64,000 nt of DNA from Phycomyces nitens (GCA_022702545.1 JAHRBC010000006.1:3437501-3501500), one strand, 5' to 3'; shown: positions 1-12,200, numbered from the stretch's first letter. Numbers and translations: made by a program. The notes: generated by a model not told the origin, from the sequence alone.

Positions 1-1
1 G

Positions 2-265
2 GATATGCTTACAGAAGCCGGTCTTGCTGAAGTAGAAACCAAGTTAGTGTCAATCCCAAAGGGCTCTTGGGGACTAGATATCGGATTGCTGTGGGAAGAG
101 AACTGGCTCGCATTCACCTGCTCAGTGGCCCCTTATCTGCTCGAAATGACGGGAACTACCTGGGAAGACCTGGAAGAACTACAGTATATTCCACCCGAAG
201 AGGTTGCCAAGCTAAAGTCATTCAACAATGCATACTGCTGCTGGGGACGCAAACCAATGGCCTAA
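2..265 (+). CDS. SAM-dependent methyltransferase, C-terminal end (partial)
   Basis: Only the last 87 residues are in the window; the 5' part lies upstream. The stretch reads as the end of a fungal class I methyltransferase: the 'ML.EAGL..VE.K...IPKGSW' pattern matches the last beta-strand region of the LaeA/UmtA-like group, which usually reads 'aGF.dv......PiG.Wp'. It is followed by a helical tail with Trp and Glu. The SAM-binding motifs would be upstream and cannot be checked. The reading frame is open from the first base, so the true start is outside. Substrate unknown. The family call rests on a short C-terminal pattern, so confidence is moderate. Confidence 0.55.
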   Translation, partial: DMLTEAGLAEVETKLVSIPKGSWGLDIGLLWEENWLAFTCSVAPYLLEMTGTTWEDLEELQYIPPEEVAKLKSFNNAYCCWGRKPMA

Positions 266-525
266 TCATGAAATACTAATACTAATAATAATATTAAATA
301 CTATTACCTTTGTCATTGGGATCCATTATGCTGAAAATTATATATATATATATGTATATAATGTCCTTTTTACCCCTTAACTTTGTAAATGCCATTTCTA
401 CTATTTTTTATTTTTGTTTTTGTTTCTATATATGCATACATTTAAAAGAAAACCAGATATAATAAGATACGTTATCCTTTCCTTGTTCCCATTCATCTCT
501 TTAACTTTCCTTTTATATACACACT

Positions 526-1563
526 ATGCCCATGAGACGTGAGGTGCCCAAAGAAAAGGTTTCGGACCAAACAAGCTCCGCTCATTCGCCCAAAGACAGC
601 TGTCCCTTTGCAAAGGATCTCAATATCCACCGACAATCCCAACCGAGTGAAAAACAAACACGAGAACGTCCACTATCCACCCTCCTCAAATACTCCCAGA
701 CCATCCCAGTACCACCTACACAGACCCAGATTGATATCGTACGCTATACCTGGGAACGTGTAACAGAGATCCGCCATCCCACCGATGATCCCTTGATCTC
801 ACCACCCCATGCATTCGGATTCGCACTCTACAAAGCCCTGTTTGATCTCGACAACGATCTCCGATTAGTGTTTCCAAACGTGCTCCAGCAGGCCAGAGCA
901 CTGGCGGGCATGATTGCGTATATTGTTCGTGCACCGGCAGTTACGTTTGCAGAGCAGAATCCACTGCAATGTTGTGCACCGACATTAGAAGACAGTAAGC
1001 ATGGAGCACCGCTGGTGTGTATACATGGCAACCGACGCCAACAGCCAACTCCTACCATTCAAGCCATCAATGCTCGCAAGCGTGCCAATCAATCAACCGT
1101 CGACAACCCTTCGTTTTCAGATGTGGTCCAGGCAGCAGCAAGTAGTCAAGCAGCAGGCTGTGGAGCACAGTCCAGGTCGTCGTCTAGTTCGACAGAACCT
1201 CGTGAAGATGGAATAGAGCAGGACTCTGAATGGCTGGGACAGAGACTGAGGCGCCTGGGGGCAAGGCATGCTGCCTACAATGTTGAGCCACACCACATAG
1301 CCTACATGGGTCCAGCCGTCATTAGGGTGCTAAAGGAAAGGCTGCAAGGCGAATTCTTACCAGAAGTAGAGGATGCCTGGCAGACGGTGAGTGGCAAGGT
1401 AATCCCAATTAGCCAAACAACTCAAACCTGTATTATATAGACTCATGCGTTTGCAGCACACCACATGAAGATTGGACTGGAGGCTCAAAAGGCCAGTGAA
1501 GAAGACAACCAGAACCACCGGCAGTCGCGTGGATCAAAGAACAATAACTGCAGTATTCAATAA
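526..1563 (+). CDS. Globin-family protein with long insertion
   Basis: Two exons, 526-1386 and 1441-1563, with a 54-nt GT-AG intron, give 327 residues. Residues about 70-135 carry globin helices A-E: Trp76, the FGFALYKALFDLD segment, Phe116 in 'RLVFPNV' (the CD1 position) and 'QQARALAGMIAYIVRAP' for helix E. Helices F-G come back at about 240-285, with His248 in 'GARHAAYNV' as the probable proximal heme ligand. The spliced exon restores helix H ('AWQTHAFAAHHMKIGLEAQ'). Between E and F is about 100 residues rich in Ser, Ala, Gln and Arg, unlike any globin loop. The N-terminal 65 residues are also low-complexity. No FAD/NAD reductase domain follows, so it is not a flavohemoglobin. Heme binding and a role in gas sensing or NO/O2 chemistry are inferred from the family. 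It converges with the thiolase gene downstream. Confidence 0.8.
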
Positions 1564-1754
1564 GCCCAGGATCATTAAGTACGGAAAACCCTCTTGTAAT
1601 TCTTTCATTCTTTCTCTTGAATATATATACTCTTGGAGAAACCATTTCTTTTTTTCTTTTTCTTTTTAATAATCCCCTGTTTTAATAATATGATAATAGT
1701 AATACTAATAGTAATAATTATAATAAACTATATATATATATATATATATATATC

Positions 1755-3712
1755 TTATTCTTTCTGGACAATGATAGAGCTGGCAGCTCCACCGCCATTG
1801 CAGACAGCAGCAGCACCAAACTCACCAGACTTCAACAGGTGGATAAGGGTGACAACAATACGGGAGCCAGATGAACTATAGAATGATGGCTTTAGAATCA
1901 AGAAAGGTGTACACATACATGCATGCTATATTTACCCGATAGGATGGCCCAAGGAGACCGCACCACCAGCCACATTGACCTTTGCAGGGTCAAGGCCCAT
2001 GATCTGTACGTTTGCCTTTGCAACCACACTAAAGGCTTCGTTGAGCTCAAACAAGCTAATGTCCTTGATGTCCAGACCAGCCTTTTTTAAAGCAATGGGG
2101 AGAGCCTTGCTGGGAGCAATGGTAAAGTCAATAGGAGCACAGGCAGCATCGGCATAGGCTATAGATTGTCTTAGTCGCTTGGTTTCCTATGGTCTTTTTT
2201 TTTGTTGTTGCAAAAAAGGGGGCTTACAGATAATGCGGGCAATTGGCTTGACACCCAACTCTTCGGCCTTTTCACGGGTCATGAGAACAAGGGCAGATGC
2301 ACCGTCGTTGAGAGTGCTTGCATTTGCAGCAGTTACGGTGCCTGGAACAATAGTAAAGACGAGTTAGCAACAGCAACAACAACAGGGCTGTTGGGCAGCA
2401 ACAACTGGGCCCTATCGAGGTTACTTGCCGTCCTTTTTAAAGACAGGTCTAAGGCTGGGAACCTTGTCAAACTTGACATTGGTAAACTCTTCATCGACCT
2501 TGACAACCTTGTCTCCCTTTTTTCCCTTGATGACAACCTCGACAATCTCCTTGTCAAATACACCGTTCTGCACCCAGAGTCAGTACGATTTTTGGCCAAA
2601 TATGCTGACCTACCTCCCATGCTTTTGCTGAGCGCTTGTATGATTCAATAGCATGCTCGTCCTGATCCTCTCTAGAGATGTTGTAGTTGGCAGCAGTGTT
2701 CTCTGCACAGGAACCCTTTTTTTTGGTGTGGTTTAATAAGCAATTCAAGTTGGTTATCTAGTTACCATGCTATAAAAAATGTTAGTTTGGAATGGTTGCT
2801 ATCAATCCACTTACTGAATCTGGTTGTAAGCATCCCAGAGACCATCCTTGACAATAGAGTCAGTGAGTTGCTGGTGGCCATAAGCAATGTTACGCTGAGA
2901 GTAAAATCTTGCGGGGTTTAAATAAAATTATAAAAATGCCAGATTCATCAGTCATCTTCAAATGGCAGCACGGAAGATCATTCAAGTCTTGTTTAAGATG
3001 AATCATATTATATTTTTATCACTTACGGTGCATTTGACATGCTCTCCATGCCACCAGCCAACATGACCTGGCGATCTCCAGCCTTCAAGGACTGAGCAGC
3101 CATCATGATGGCCTTCATGCCTGAAGCACACACCTTGTTGATGGTTGTGGCCTCGGTGGTGTCAGGGCATCCTTTAAAACGTAATATATTCAGTAACCAC
3201 TACTACTACTACAACCAATATATTTATATATTTATATGGTTCTTGGACCTACCAGCACCGAGAATAGCCTGGCGAGCAGGAGACTGTCCGAGGTTTGCCT
3301 GGATGACATTTCCAAAGTAGGCTTCCTCGACCTGTTCGGGTTTGATGCCTGCCAAACAAAAGTTCAACACTCTCTCTCTCTATAAAAAAACCATCTACAC
3401 AAACTTACCAGCCTTCTCAATTGCAGCCTTTGCAGCAATGGATCCAAGACGGGTAGCAGGCAGAGTCTTGAGGGCTCCACCAAAGCAGCCAACAGGGGTT
3501 CTGACAGCACTCACGACAACAACGTCCTTTTTGAATGGATGTTATTAAATGCATCGCTTTTTTTTATAAAGTATATATGTATCTTACGTTGGCCTTTTTG
3601 GGGATAGAAGCATAGCCACGAGCAAGGAACTAGAGGGCATATTAGTCCAGTGTTGATTGAATACTAGACTTACAGCGCGAGTAGGCTGAACGGTCTGGCG
3701 AAAGGCGAACAT
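1755..3712 (-). CDS. Acetyl-CoA acetyltransferase (thiolase II), mitochondrial type
   Basis: Twelve exons: 3674-3712, 3588-3629, 3409-3526, 3253-3348, 3027-3171, 2815-2907, 2766-2769, 2614-2715, 2429-2567, 2228-2341, 1936-2158, 1755-1875. They sum to 1236 nt, 411 residues. It follows the ACAT1/ERG10 family end to end: '[20 protein letters not shown]', acyl-accepting Cys113 in '[10 protein letters not shown]', '[10 protein letters not shown]', 'NEAF', His369 in '[11 protein letters not shown]' and Cys397 in 'CNGGGAASS'. The N-terminus ([21 protein letters not shown]) is Arg-rich with no acids, like a mitochondrial presequence, so ketone-body/isoleucine metabolism is likelier than the cytosolic sterol pathway. 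Exon 7 is only 4 nt and intron 9 is GC-AG; both are needed to keep the conserved reading frame. Confidence 0.95.
2766..2769 (-). other. 4-nt microexon (CATG) of the thiolase gene
   Basis: On the minus strand the upstream exon ends ...ATT-CA before GTAAGT and the downstream exon begins GGT-TCC after ...AAAG. The 4 nt CATG between them, flanked by ATAG and GTAACT, completes CAC-ATG and gives Ile-His-Met-Gly-Ser, the conserved 'IHMGSCAEN' of the ACAT family. The flanking introns are 45 nt (2770-2814, with a CTAAC branch site) and 50 nt (2716-2765). Skipping the exon would shift the frame. Confidence 0.85.
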
Positions 3713-4119
3713 TGTGGAGAGCAAAAAAGAAATGTGGGGAATCCAAAAAATTAAAAGATGGTGATGATTTATATGAGCAAAATAATTTTGGGATTCTCAC
3801 CTTCCCGTGATTTCGGACATTGTATATATTATAGTATAAATATATATAAAATATATATATTATATATATATGTATATATATGTGTATATGTATAAAAATA
3901 AAAAAGAAAAATAAAGAATTGATGTAAAGGAAAAACGATGGTGGCTAATGTGGGCGTTGGGGTTTTTTTGGTATGTAAAGAGAGAGAGAGAAAGGGAGAG
4001 AAAGTGAGATAGAGAGAGAGGGTGTAGAGATGATTTGGAAAGATAATAAAATAAAGTAATAAAAGATATATAAACTATATATATATAAAAATAATAAAAA
4101 TAAAATAAAATAAAAAAGA
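3713..4119. other. Intergenic, AT-rich with GA repeat
   Basis: Spacer between two minus-strand genes: promoter side of the thiolase and 3' side of the coiled-coil gene. It holds TA-rich runs and an imperfect (GA)n tract at about 3976-4021. Open frames here are low-complexity and rejected. Confidence 0.6.
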
Positions 4120-6686
4120 TCAAGGCATTCCAATGCCTTCGCCTTCAAACAACAGCTTCTCAACCCAGTAGATCAGAATCTCGAGAATCTTGCTCTTGGG
4201 CTGGGTGCTGGCGGCTGCAAGGGCATGTTCCCAAGTGCCAGGTGGCCCATTTTCAATGAGAAATGTGGACGTTACGATGCCAAAGATGTACACCAAAAGG
4301 GTATAGAGGGCAAAGGTAACAGTGTTTGTGACAATCTTGTCATTGGCCTGTCGCATTGCCCTAGAGTCCACTCGAGATGGTGTCTTTATTGGATAGGCAG
4401 TAGACTATTGGGGATGGGTTAATAAGTATCGTTATTCTGGCTATAAGTCCTTACCTCATTCAGGTCTTGTACTCCTATATAAAACAAGTTGTTTAAACCA
4501 GCCATATCAACCATATCACAAACACATCACAAACCTACCTCTCTTTTTGCCCTTTTCAAGCTTTCTCTGGCGCACCCTAGACTGTGCCCAGACATCGGGT
4601 GGGGGTGGAATGTTCATCTCAATTGCAGTCTCATCCACTGACCGTATGCTGACCACTGCCGAGTGGGAAGAGGGTATGGGATCCATGACCAGACTGAGGT
4701 CAATGACCGCTTCCATCGTCTCCTCCTTTAGTCCACTCTGTAGATCCTCATTGTCTGGTGTGTCTCGACGCTCAGGTAACTTCATGCGCAGGTCGGCCAA
4801 CTCACTCACCAGACTCTGGCTCTCATGGTCAAGAGCCCTTTTAAGATGACTGAGCTCTTGTTTGGCTTTTTCTAGATCGACCACTGCTTCATTGGCCCGA
4901 GACTTGTAATAGTCTTTTTCGCCTTCTATTGACCTCAGGCGTTCTTCTGTAAAGGTGGCCTAGGAAAAATGTGAGACTGGGCTTGTTGGCCGACAATTTT
5001 TTTTGTACCTGTTCTACATTGTCATTCATGTGTAGCCGTCCTTCTAGTTCTGCTTCCAATGTCTTTTAATAGCATTAGATATATAGATATATAGATATAC
5101 ATGGATTTTGATTATCTAGAGTCTTTACCTTTAGCAGAGATGTGGTTTCGCTATCAGACATGGGTGGACTATGACTGCCATTGCTGCCAGAGTCACCCTG
5201 CCGGTTCCTGGCCTCATCAAGATCGTCCTTGAGGCTGTCAATGATCTCCTTGAGACGCTCATTCTCTGACCGCTGTTCGGCCAGCTGCATATGGGTCTGG
5301 TGCGATGTAGATAGCTCCTGCTCAAGGTTATTTTGTAGGCCCATTAGCCGATTGCGCTCCTTGTTGAGCTGATCAAACTCATGTTGGAAATTACAAAGGA
5401 ATTGCTCGGTCTTTTGAAGATCAAGCTCCTTTTGCCGTAACATCTCCTGAAGCTTGTGTGTTTCCTCTGCAAATCCCAGAAATTAAATGATATTGAGTGC
5501 ACCATCCCCATTTTGGTAACCAGACAAGCTCTTTAAACACTACTTACGGCATTTCTCATCAAAGAGGCGCTTAATTGACAAATGCACTTGCTTTTGGTCT
5601 GTTTCTGAGCGTTGGATATTGGCAATGTGAGACTCCAGCTAAGACTCGTCAGTCTTTCCCCTTTTTTTAATTTTTTTTAAAAGGTCGTTCAACATACCGT
5701 AGATATCTGATCCAGACTGTTCTTTTCCTTTCCCTTGTATTCAAGAATCTCTCGCTTCTGTTTAATGACCTCTTGGTTCATGTCATCAACTCTGTTCTGT
5801 AGTAGTACGATACGATCCTCGTTGTCACGTGTCATGGAAGCTAAGCTTCTCTCGGATGACTTTAGACGACGAGTGAGCTCTATCGACCGCCTATAATAGC
5901 CAGCAAACGATTTCTGGGTAGTGGTCTAAAAGAATAAGAATTAGGTGCCCTAGGCTATTTGAGAAACAAACCTCGTCCTCTTCAGATTCATCTTGTCCAG
6001 CCTTTTCAATCTCATGGACTACTTGGATCGATTGGTCCTCGGCTTCCTCAACTGGCACGAGGCTGTGTTGCTCTTTTTGGCTCTACAATATATATAGTAT
6101 GTTTATAACGTCCAGAGGGTGCAAAATTGCCTACCTCTATTTCCATTTCTGGCTCAGGCACTTCTTCATGAACAGCAATAGTTAGGCCAACCGATGCTCT
6201 ACGCTTCCAGGGATTTATTATGGGATGTTTTAGGGGTGGAGAAGTTCTGGGTCGAGAAGATAGTGCCTCTTGGCTCTTACGGGGCAATAGTCTGGGATAG
6301 GAGCTCTTTCGAGTAGGAGCCGAAATGGACGCGACGGGTGAGGGTGGAAAGATTAGTTTGATGAGGTTGAGGATATCTTCTGGATTCATCTCCAGTTCGG
6401 GGTTGTTGAGGCAGTAGGGTTCGATTGCTCTCTTTTGTTCGTCAGTTAACAACATGACGTCGTTTTCGAGTTCATAGTCGTCAATCAGAGCAATAAGATC
6501 TTTTGTCATTATTGCGCCCTGGTGGTTGGTGTCATGCTGAGATACCAGGCGACGGAACTGGACCTTGAGGACTGCATAAGGGATAGGACGATGGGGCTTT
6601 AACTGGAATTGAGATTAGGATTTGCTCATGAGGATCGATTAGGTTACCTCGGTCATCATTTCCGGCACACAGTCATTAGATTGCAT
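4120..6686 (-). CDS. EF-hand-like/coiled-coil protein with C-terminal membrane anchor
   Basis: Ten exons (6648-6686, 6135-6602, 5972-6082, 5698-5925, 5548-5638, 5129-5466, 5009-5062, 4539-4959, 4455-4474, 4120-4404) sum to 2055 nt, 684 residues. Order: a small N-terminal helical domain (about 1-110) with an EF-hand-like look ('FRRLVSQHDTNHQGAIM..DLIALID', then a second half-site); a basic Ser/Pro linker; long heptad-rich coiled coils (about 210-560); one hydrophobic segment at about 619-640; and a 44-residue tail beginning 'ENGPPGTW' and ending 'GEGIGMP'. There is no signal peptide, so it should be tail-anchored with the coiled coil in the cytosol. This architecture occurs in KASH/LINC proteins and in golgins; neither assignment is proven. 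One exon is only 20 nt. Confidence 0.7.
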
Positions 6687-7407
6687 TCTATGATGACTAG
6701 TATTATTATTATTATTATTTTGTTGCTGTTGCTATTGTTGCTATTGTCGCTTTGGCTTGTTAGCCAAGAATGTTAAAGAGAAAGAAGGAAGAAATTTAAA
6801 ATCAAAAACAAAAAATATACAAGGCGTTAAAAATAAATAAATCAAACGTGCTTGTTTGGTTTGTCACCCACGCAACACAACCTAGAGAGACATTCTCTCT
6901 CTTTATTTGTTAGGGAGGAAAAGGCCTCTTGCCTTTTGAGGCAAAACACTCCATTAAAGACGGATGTTTAATTATCTTGTTTCTATTCATCACTCTTAAT
7001 ACTTCTTGTGCCATTGTCTGCCTGGCAACAAGTTGTTGTTGTTCTTGTTGTTTATACACACACATATATATATAATGGCACAATGAGTAGTACAGGAATT
7101 CAAATGCAAAACAAAGTTTAACAGGCCTGAAACTTGATTTGTTGATACCATTAACATTAATGATATTCCGGATCTGTGGCTATATATATATTATAATATA
7201 TATATTATATATATGATAAAGCTACACACATAAAATCTACTTGTCCTACAGTTCCAACGCAAGATCTGGCCAAATAATATATATATATATATACTTGAAA
7301 AAGCTTGTGAAAATGATTGATTTCCAATAGACAACAATCTCCAAATCATTTTAAATTCTCTCTAATCTTTGTCTCTACACATTTATGGCTCCCAATTTGA
7401 TACAATT
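6687..7407. other. Intergenic, no gene seen
   Basis: Lies between the 5' end of the coiled-coil gene and the 3' end of the CCCH gene, both minus strand. Contains ATT and TTG microsatellite runs and TA-rich stretches with hairpin potential (about 7180-7290). Nothing coding recognised. Confidence 0.6.
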
Positions 7408-8754
7408 TTATTCTAGTTCTTGATTAAAAGGTGCTTGTGGCTTTAGATTGTTTGCCTTGTGGTTTTCCTAAATTAAACATTAGTACAAGAATTGGTCAAT
7501 GTCTGGAATCTCACCATGAACCGTTGTCTTGCCCTCTCTGACGCCTCTCCATGCAAGAAGAAGCAGTCGTCTCCTTTTTTACAGGCACCAGACAGGTGGT
7601 AGTGCTTGCACAATTCCAGTGTGCTTTCTAGATCTGCTCTCTGGTCGGCATTGATAGGCTCATGAGAGAACAGACACTCTTCTCCATCATTACAAAAGCC
7701 TTTGAAGTGGAAGAAACGACAGGGACCAGTCGACTGGTGAAGTCTTCTCCGAAGGTCTCTTGTCAATGGTTCATGGGAGAATGGACAGATAGCCCCATTC
7801 TCACATACTCCCTTTACGTGAAAGAATCGACAGGGCTCTAGTTTAAGATCCTAGACACACACACACATACATACATATTAGCCTTGTATTGTCGGCACAG
7901 ATAACTTACATGAGAAAACGGACAACTTTCGCCATTATAACATGAGTTTGACTTGAAGTACCGGCACACTGTTACCAGCGGTTGTCCCTCGTGCAAGAAA
8001 GGACATTTGTCACCCTAGATTCCAAGTTAATAATAATATTGTTATTATTCTTTTGGGACAATGCTTACTTGTTGACATCGATTGTTTGTCCAGTATCGAC
8101 AAGGCAACTTTTCCTTTTTATCCACCATGTCCTGATTGTCCCTTTTTTGCTCGGTTTTAACAGGCAACGCTGTCTTTTTGGCCTTTTTGATCTTTGGCTT
8201 TGGCTTTGGCTTCTTTTTGGACACCTCGGGTTTTTTTGATCCAGCAGATTCATAGAGTGCCATAAGCTGATCAAAGTCACAGTCGTCTTTTGGGGTTTCT
8301 CTACAATCATCCTTGTGGTCTATGACCATCTACGACAAATTTAAGCACACGACCGATCCTTAAAGGCGTTCATTACCTTTTTGGCCCTCTCATTCTTTTC
8401 CCCGGTACGTTTTCGCTTGTTCTTGTTGGATTTCTTTGGTTTATTTTGGTGTGTAGGCTCGGTTGGGTGAGCTGCAGGTGTGTCTAGCGTTGATATAGTT
8501 GGTACGGGTTGTTGGGGTTGAGGTGAAGAATGGGTCTGTACAGGTGCGGGTGGTTCTTGTTTTTGGTTGTGCTGATCGATCTTTGGATTCATTAGACTCC
8601 TCAGGAATCTCAATCCATCGTCTTTGGCTTCATTGAATAATGACGGCACATTATCCAAGACTTGATTTGATTTTGGTCCAAAATAACTAAACCGGTCAGA
8701 ATTGGCTGCTGATTCTGCAAGGGTATCTGCGTGGCTAGCAACATTGCTTGTCAT
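7408..8754 (-). CDS. Five-finger CCCH zinc finger protein (ZC3H4/6/8-like)
   Basis: Five exons (8377-8754, 8069-8329, 7910-8014, 7515-7850, 7408-7467) sum to 1140 nt, 379 residues. The N-terminal 200 residues are disordered and Lys/Pro/Gln-rich with basic nuclear-localisation-like clusters. Five CX7-8CX5CX3H fingers follow: CRYWTNNRC..C..H, CRYFKSNSC..C..H, CRFFHVKGVC..C..H, CRFFHFKGFC..C..H and CKHYHLSGAC..C..H. The 'FSHEPLT' linkers and spacing resemble metazoan ZC3H4/6/8 and Drosophila Suppressor of sable, which bind nascent RNA and limit extragenic transcription. RNA binding is expected from the fold; the exact orthology is inferred. It is divergent from the TBC1D5-like gene across about 490 nt. 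Confidence 0.82.
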
Positions 8755-9241
8755 TATATTATTAGGACAAATTTTATTTTATTTTTATTTAAATATAAAA
8801 AAAAAAGATCAAGCTAATTCTATTTTTCAAAAGGTAAAATTCCAGCAGCAGTCACACCATCATGCATGCATGTATCCTATATACTATAAAAATCTATGAT
8901 ATATAAGATATGTGGTGCAAAATGGCGCCAACTAAATACAGCAGAAATGGCCCACTTTGTTTCAATTGTTTCAGTTGTTTCAATCTGCAGTCCTTGTAAT
9001 TCACACGGCATTTAGGTTTTTTTCTTGGGACATTGGAATCTGGGTCGCACATTTTCTGCCTGTCTGACTTTGAGCCCCAATCGGACCTGAAATGCCATCT
9101 TGCAGACAAAAGGCTGTGACGGACAAGGGCCAATTGTGCTCCTTTAAACCGGCTTGCCCTTATTTTTTTATACAACTCTCGAGAATTCGTACAAATATCC
9201 ATATTGATTGTTCTCGCGGCTAGAAATATATTAACCACCTA
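8755..9241. promoter_or_regulatory. Divergent intergenic region between CCCH and TBC genes
   Basis: The only spacer between two genes transcribed outward, so it should hold both promoters. It includes an A-tract and three tandem 'TTGTTTCA'-like units at about 8957-8986. A minus-strand open frame of 114 codons at 8894-9238 has no recognisable motif and is not called. Confidence 0.4.
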
Positions 9242-12200
9242 ATGACGACTCTTCAAGATAAAAGGTTAATAAAAACGCACTCTGCTCCCTAACCCTCATT
9301 GCGGCTGTAGACAAGCTTGGGATAGAATCTTTAATGATCCCAATCTATCTGTGAATTCACTTCGGCATCGTGCCGTGGCTGGGAATGTGTGTCAACAGGG
9401 ATTGCGTTCAGTTTGCTGGAAGGTAATGGGCTAGTCATTTGACCACACATACCAACTATCATCAAGGTCTTTCTTGGTTATTTCCCAACCCTCGAAGTGT
9501 CCTCTTGGCCAACGATCCAGAGAGAAAGACGCCAATACTATGCTGACCTGAGACGGCAGCATATCGATGGACCGACCGAAAAGATGACCAAGAAGAGTGA
9601 TAGTCAGGAAGACTTGACGGACAACAATCCTCTTGCGCTAAACGAGAGTGTACGTAAGGGCAAATTGGGGATATAGCGTATCATTTTATAGTGGGGAGGG
9701 TCGATGGATCAGGCTTTGTTTAGAAGCAAAAGGTGTTTTTCATTCTCTTTAGAATCCATGGCAGCAGTTCTTTGCCGACTCTGAAATCCGCAAAATCATT
9801 CGTCAGGATGTGGACCGAACGTAAGGGTTTAGGAAACGCGAAAAATTAACGTTGCTTATTATCAAGAGTGATTCCTAGCTTCCCAGACGTCGAATACTTT
9901 CGCTCAGAGGCGACCCAAAAGTGTATGACAGACATTCTGTTTATCTATTGCAAGATAAACCACGACGTGTCCTACAGACAAGGCATGCATGAATTGCTGG
10001 CTCCTTTGTATTGGATTGTTCACAAAGACAGTGTCGATGATCTTGACTATGTGGCAGAGTAAGTAAAAAAAAAAAGGGCCCGGGTTTTTAAGCAGCGTTG
10101 CTAAGCAGCGTTTATAACCTTGGTATACATCATCATCATAATCATCATAATCATCATAATCATCATAATCATCATTATTATAGTCCGGCAACAAAGGTCA
10201 TGATGCAGGTCCTCAGTGAATCCTACATTGAACACGACACCTATCTGCTTTTCGAGAGAATTATGAAATATGCTAAGCCCTGGTACGAGTTCAATGACGA
10301 TGTTCCCAGCAGACCCGGTAGTCGATCCAAGGTGGGTTGGGTAGTAAAAAGGATTCATCCTGGGTACTTAACCGTGTTTAGAATGTGCCATTGAACCCCA
10401 TAGTCATCGCATGTCGCCGCATACAGCACGACTACCTTCAGACAATCGACCCTCCTCTTTACAAGCATCTGGAGAGCTTTGGAATCGAGCCCCAGCTGTA
10501 TGGAATGTAAGTCAATTAATTAGCTCTCTAAATAAAAGAACCCCACATTCAAACACTCTACTAGTCGTTGGCTGCGTCTGCTGTTTGGAAGAGAGTTTGA
10601 GATCAACGACCTCTTGAAGCTATGGGACGCCATATTTGCCCAGGACCCGACCCTGAAGATTGCAGAGTACATCTGCCTTGCCATCCTCTTGAGAGTTCGA
10701 GACAATTGTAGGTTGACGGCGTCTTGTTTCTCGGTCTAACTGTTTACTAGTGATCAACCATGACTATGCCGAATGCCTTACTCTTCTCATGAGACCCTCC
10801 CATCTCTCTGGACCTGCGTCTCTTGTTGAGCAGGCAAAATACCTACAGGAAAATCTGTCTGAAGATGCTGCCCTGCATATCCTGAGGCAGAATGATGTTC
10901 GTGCCGGAAAAGAACCGCGCGACTCTCTTTGGGACGGAGTTCGTATAGCCAAACCTGACTCCAATCCTCGGATGGCCCCGAACCGGCTTGATCAGCGTAG
11001 ATCACAGGGAGCTAACCTGGATGGATTTTCCAGTCTGACGCGAGGTGTCATGAAAAGTCCTCATGTACGGGAAATTAACAAGGCTATTGCAGGAGTAATG
11101 GGAACAGTGCAGGTATACGAATATTCATAAAATAGCACCAAGATTTATGCTTCTTGTATTAACAATGCTCTTTTTTATTAACTTTTGGCGTCCTCACCAC
11201 AGAAGAACGTCAATATTATTGGAGACAATATGCTGGGAAGGTCAGTTGCAGAAGTACCCAGTCCTACTTCTCGAAGGCGTCAGACAGTGCCTTCAGAATT
11301 CCCGGCTGGTATTGATCGACTTGCCGCAACAGGATCCTTCCATACTTACGACACCGACAGCACTTTGGGTGAAACCAGACGGCGAAAGGAAAACGATGAA
11401 CTTGGCAGGCTCCAGTCTACCAACCGACAGATGGCAGACCTTATGGCCAAGTGTATAGATCTTTTGGAAAAGGAACTCTTTTCTAACCCGCCCGAACAAG
11501 AAATTTCAAAGCAAACCGTCGATGAAACGTCGGAAGATATGGACCAAACTGCCCAAAGCGATCAGGGTAGCAGCTTACACAAAGAGTATGATGATGATAA
11601 TGATGATCAAGACCCAGCAGATGACAATATTCCCGGGGACACTACGCCAAAACACAGTCTGTCTGGCGAGAACCTCTCTGAAAAGAGCCAAGATATGAGC
11701 TCAAGTCGCTGTAGCCAGAAATCAAAGGCGTCCTCAAAGGCGTCCTCAAAGGCATCCTCAAAGGCATCCTCAAAGCCAGATGAAGTGTCTCTCACCATGG
11801 CCCTCGCTGGCCTCAAGCACATTCGAGATGTATTGAGTGGCAAGCAAATCCAATTTGATCCCAGTGCTGTCAGTCTTCTTGCCAAGAGAAGTGACCAAAA
11901 TTCTCCAGACTGGCGGTGGGATCTTGTGGAGCACGAAGAAGCCTTTGAAGATAAGAGCCAGACACCTCTTGTCAGCAGCTCTTCAACCACCACAGTACAG
12001 TCCTATTCCCAGTCCCAGTCCCAGTCAGGCTATCTGCAAACCAAGCCCTTACCACCCATACATCTCACCATGCCTGAAATCAAGGCTCTTCCTGCAGTAA
12101 ACTATATCCCCACAAACCCACCTCCTCCTAAACCACAAGTTGTCTATCGAATTGAGGATCTCTTGTCTGATCCAGCTCTCCAACCAATCCCATCCAGAGC

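Noticed and set aside
2202..2651. 149-codon plus-strand frame within the thiolase locus
   Set aside because: Opposite strand to well-supported thiolase exons and spanning two of their introns; composition is that of a shadow frame.
8894..9238. 114-codon minus-strand frame between the CCCH and TBC genes
   Set aside because: No motif, low complexity near the end (KQLKQLKQ from the TTGTTTCA repeats), and it occupies the shared promoter region.
10130..10180. Regularly spaced repeat resembling a small array
   Set aside because: It is a contiguous 9-nt microsatellite with no spacers, inside a spliced intron of a eukaryotic gene; not CRISPR.
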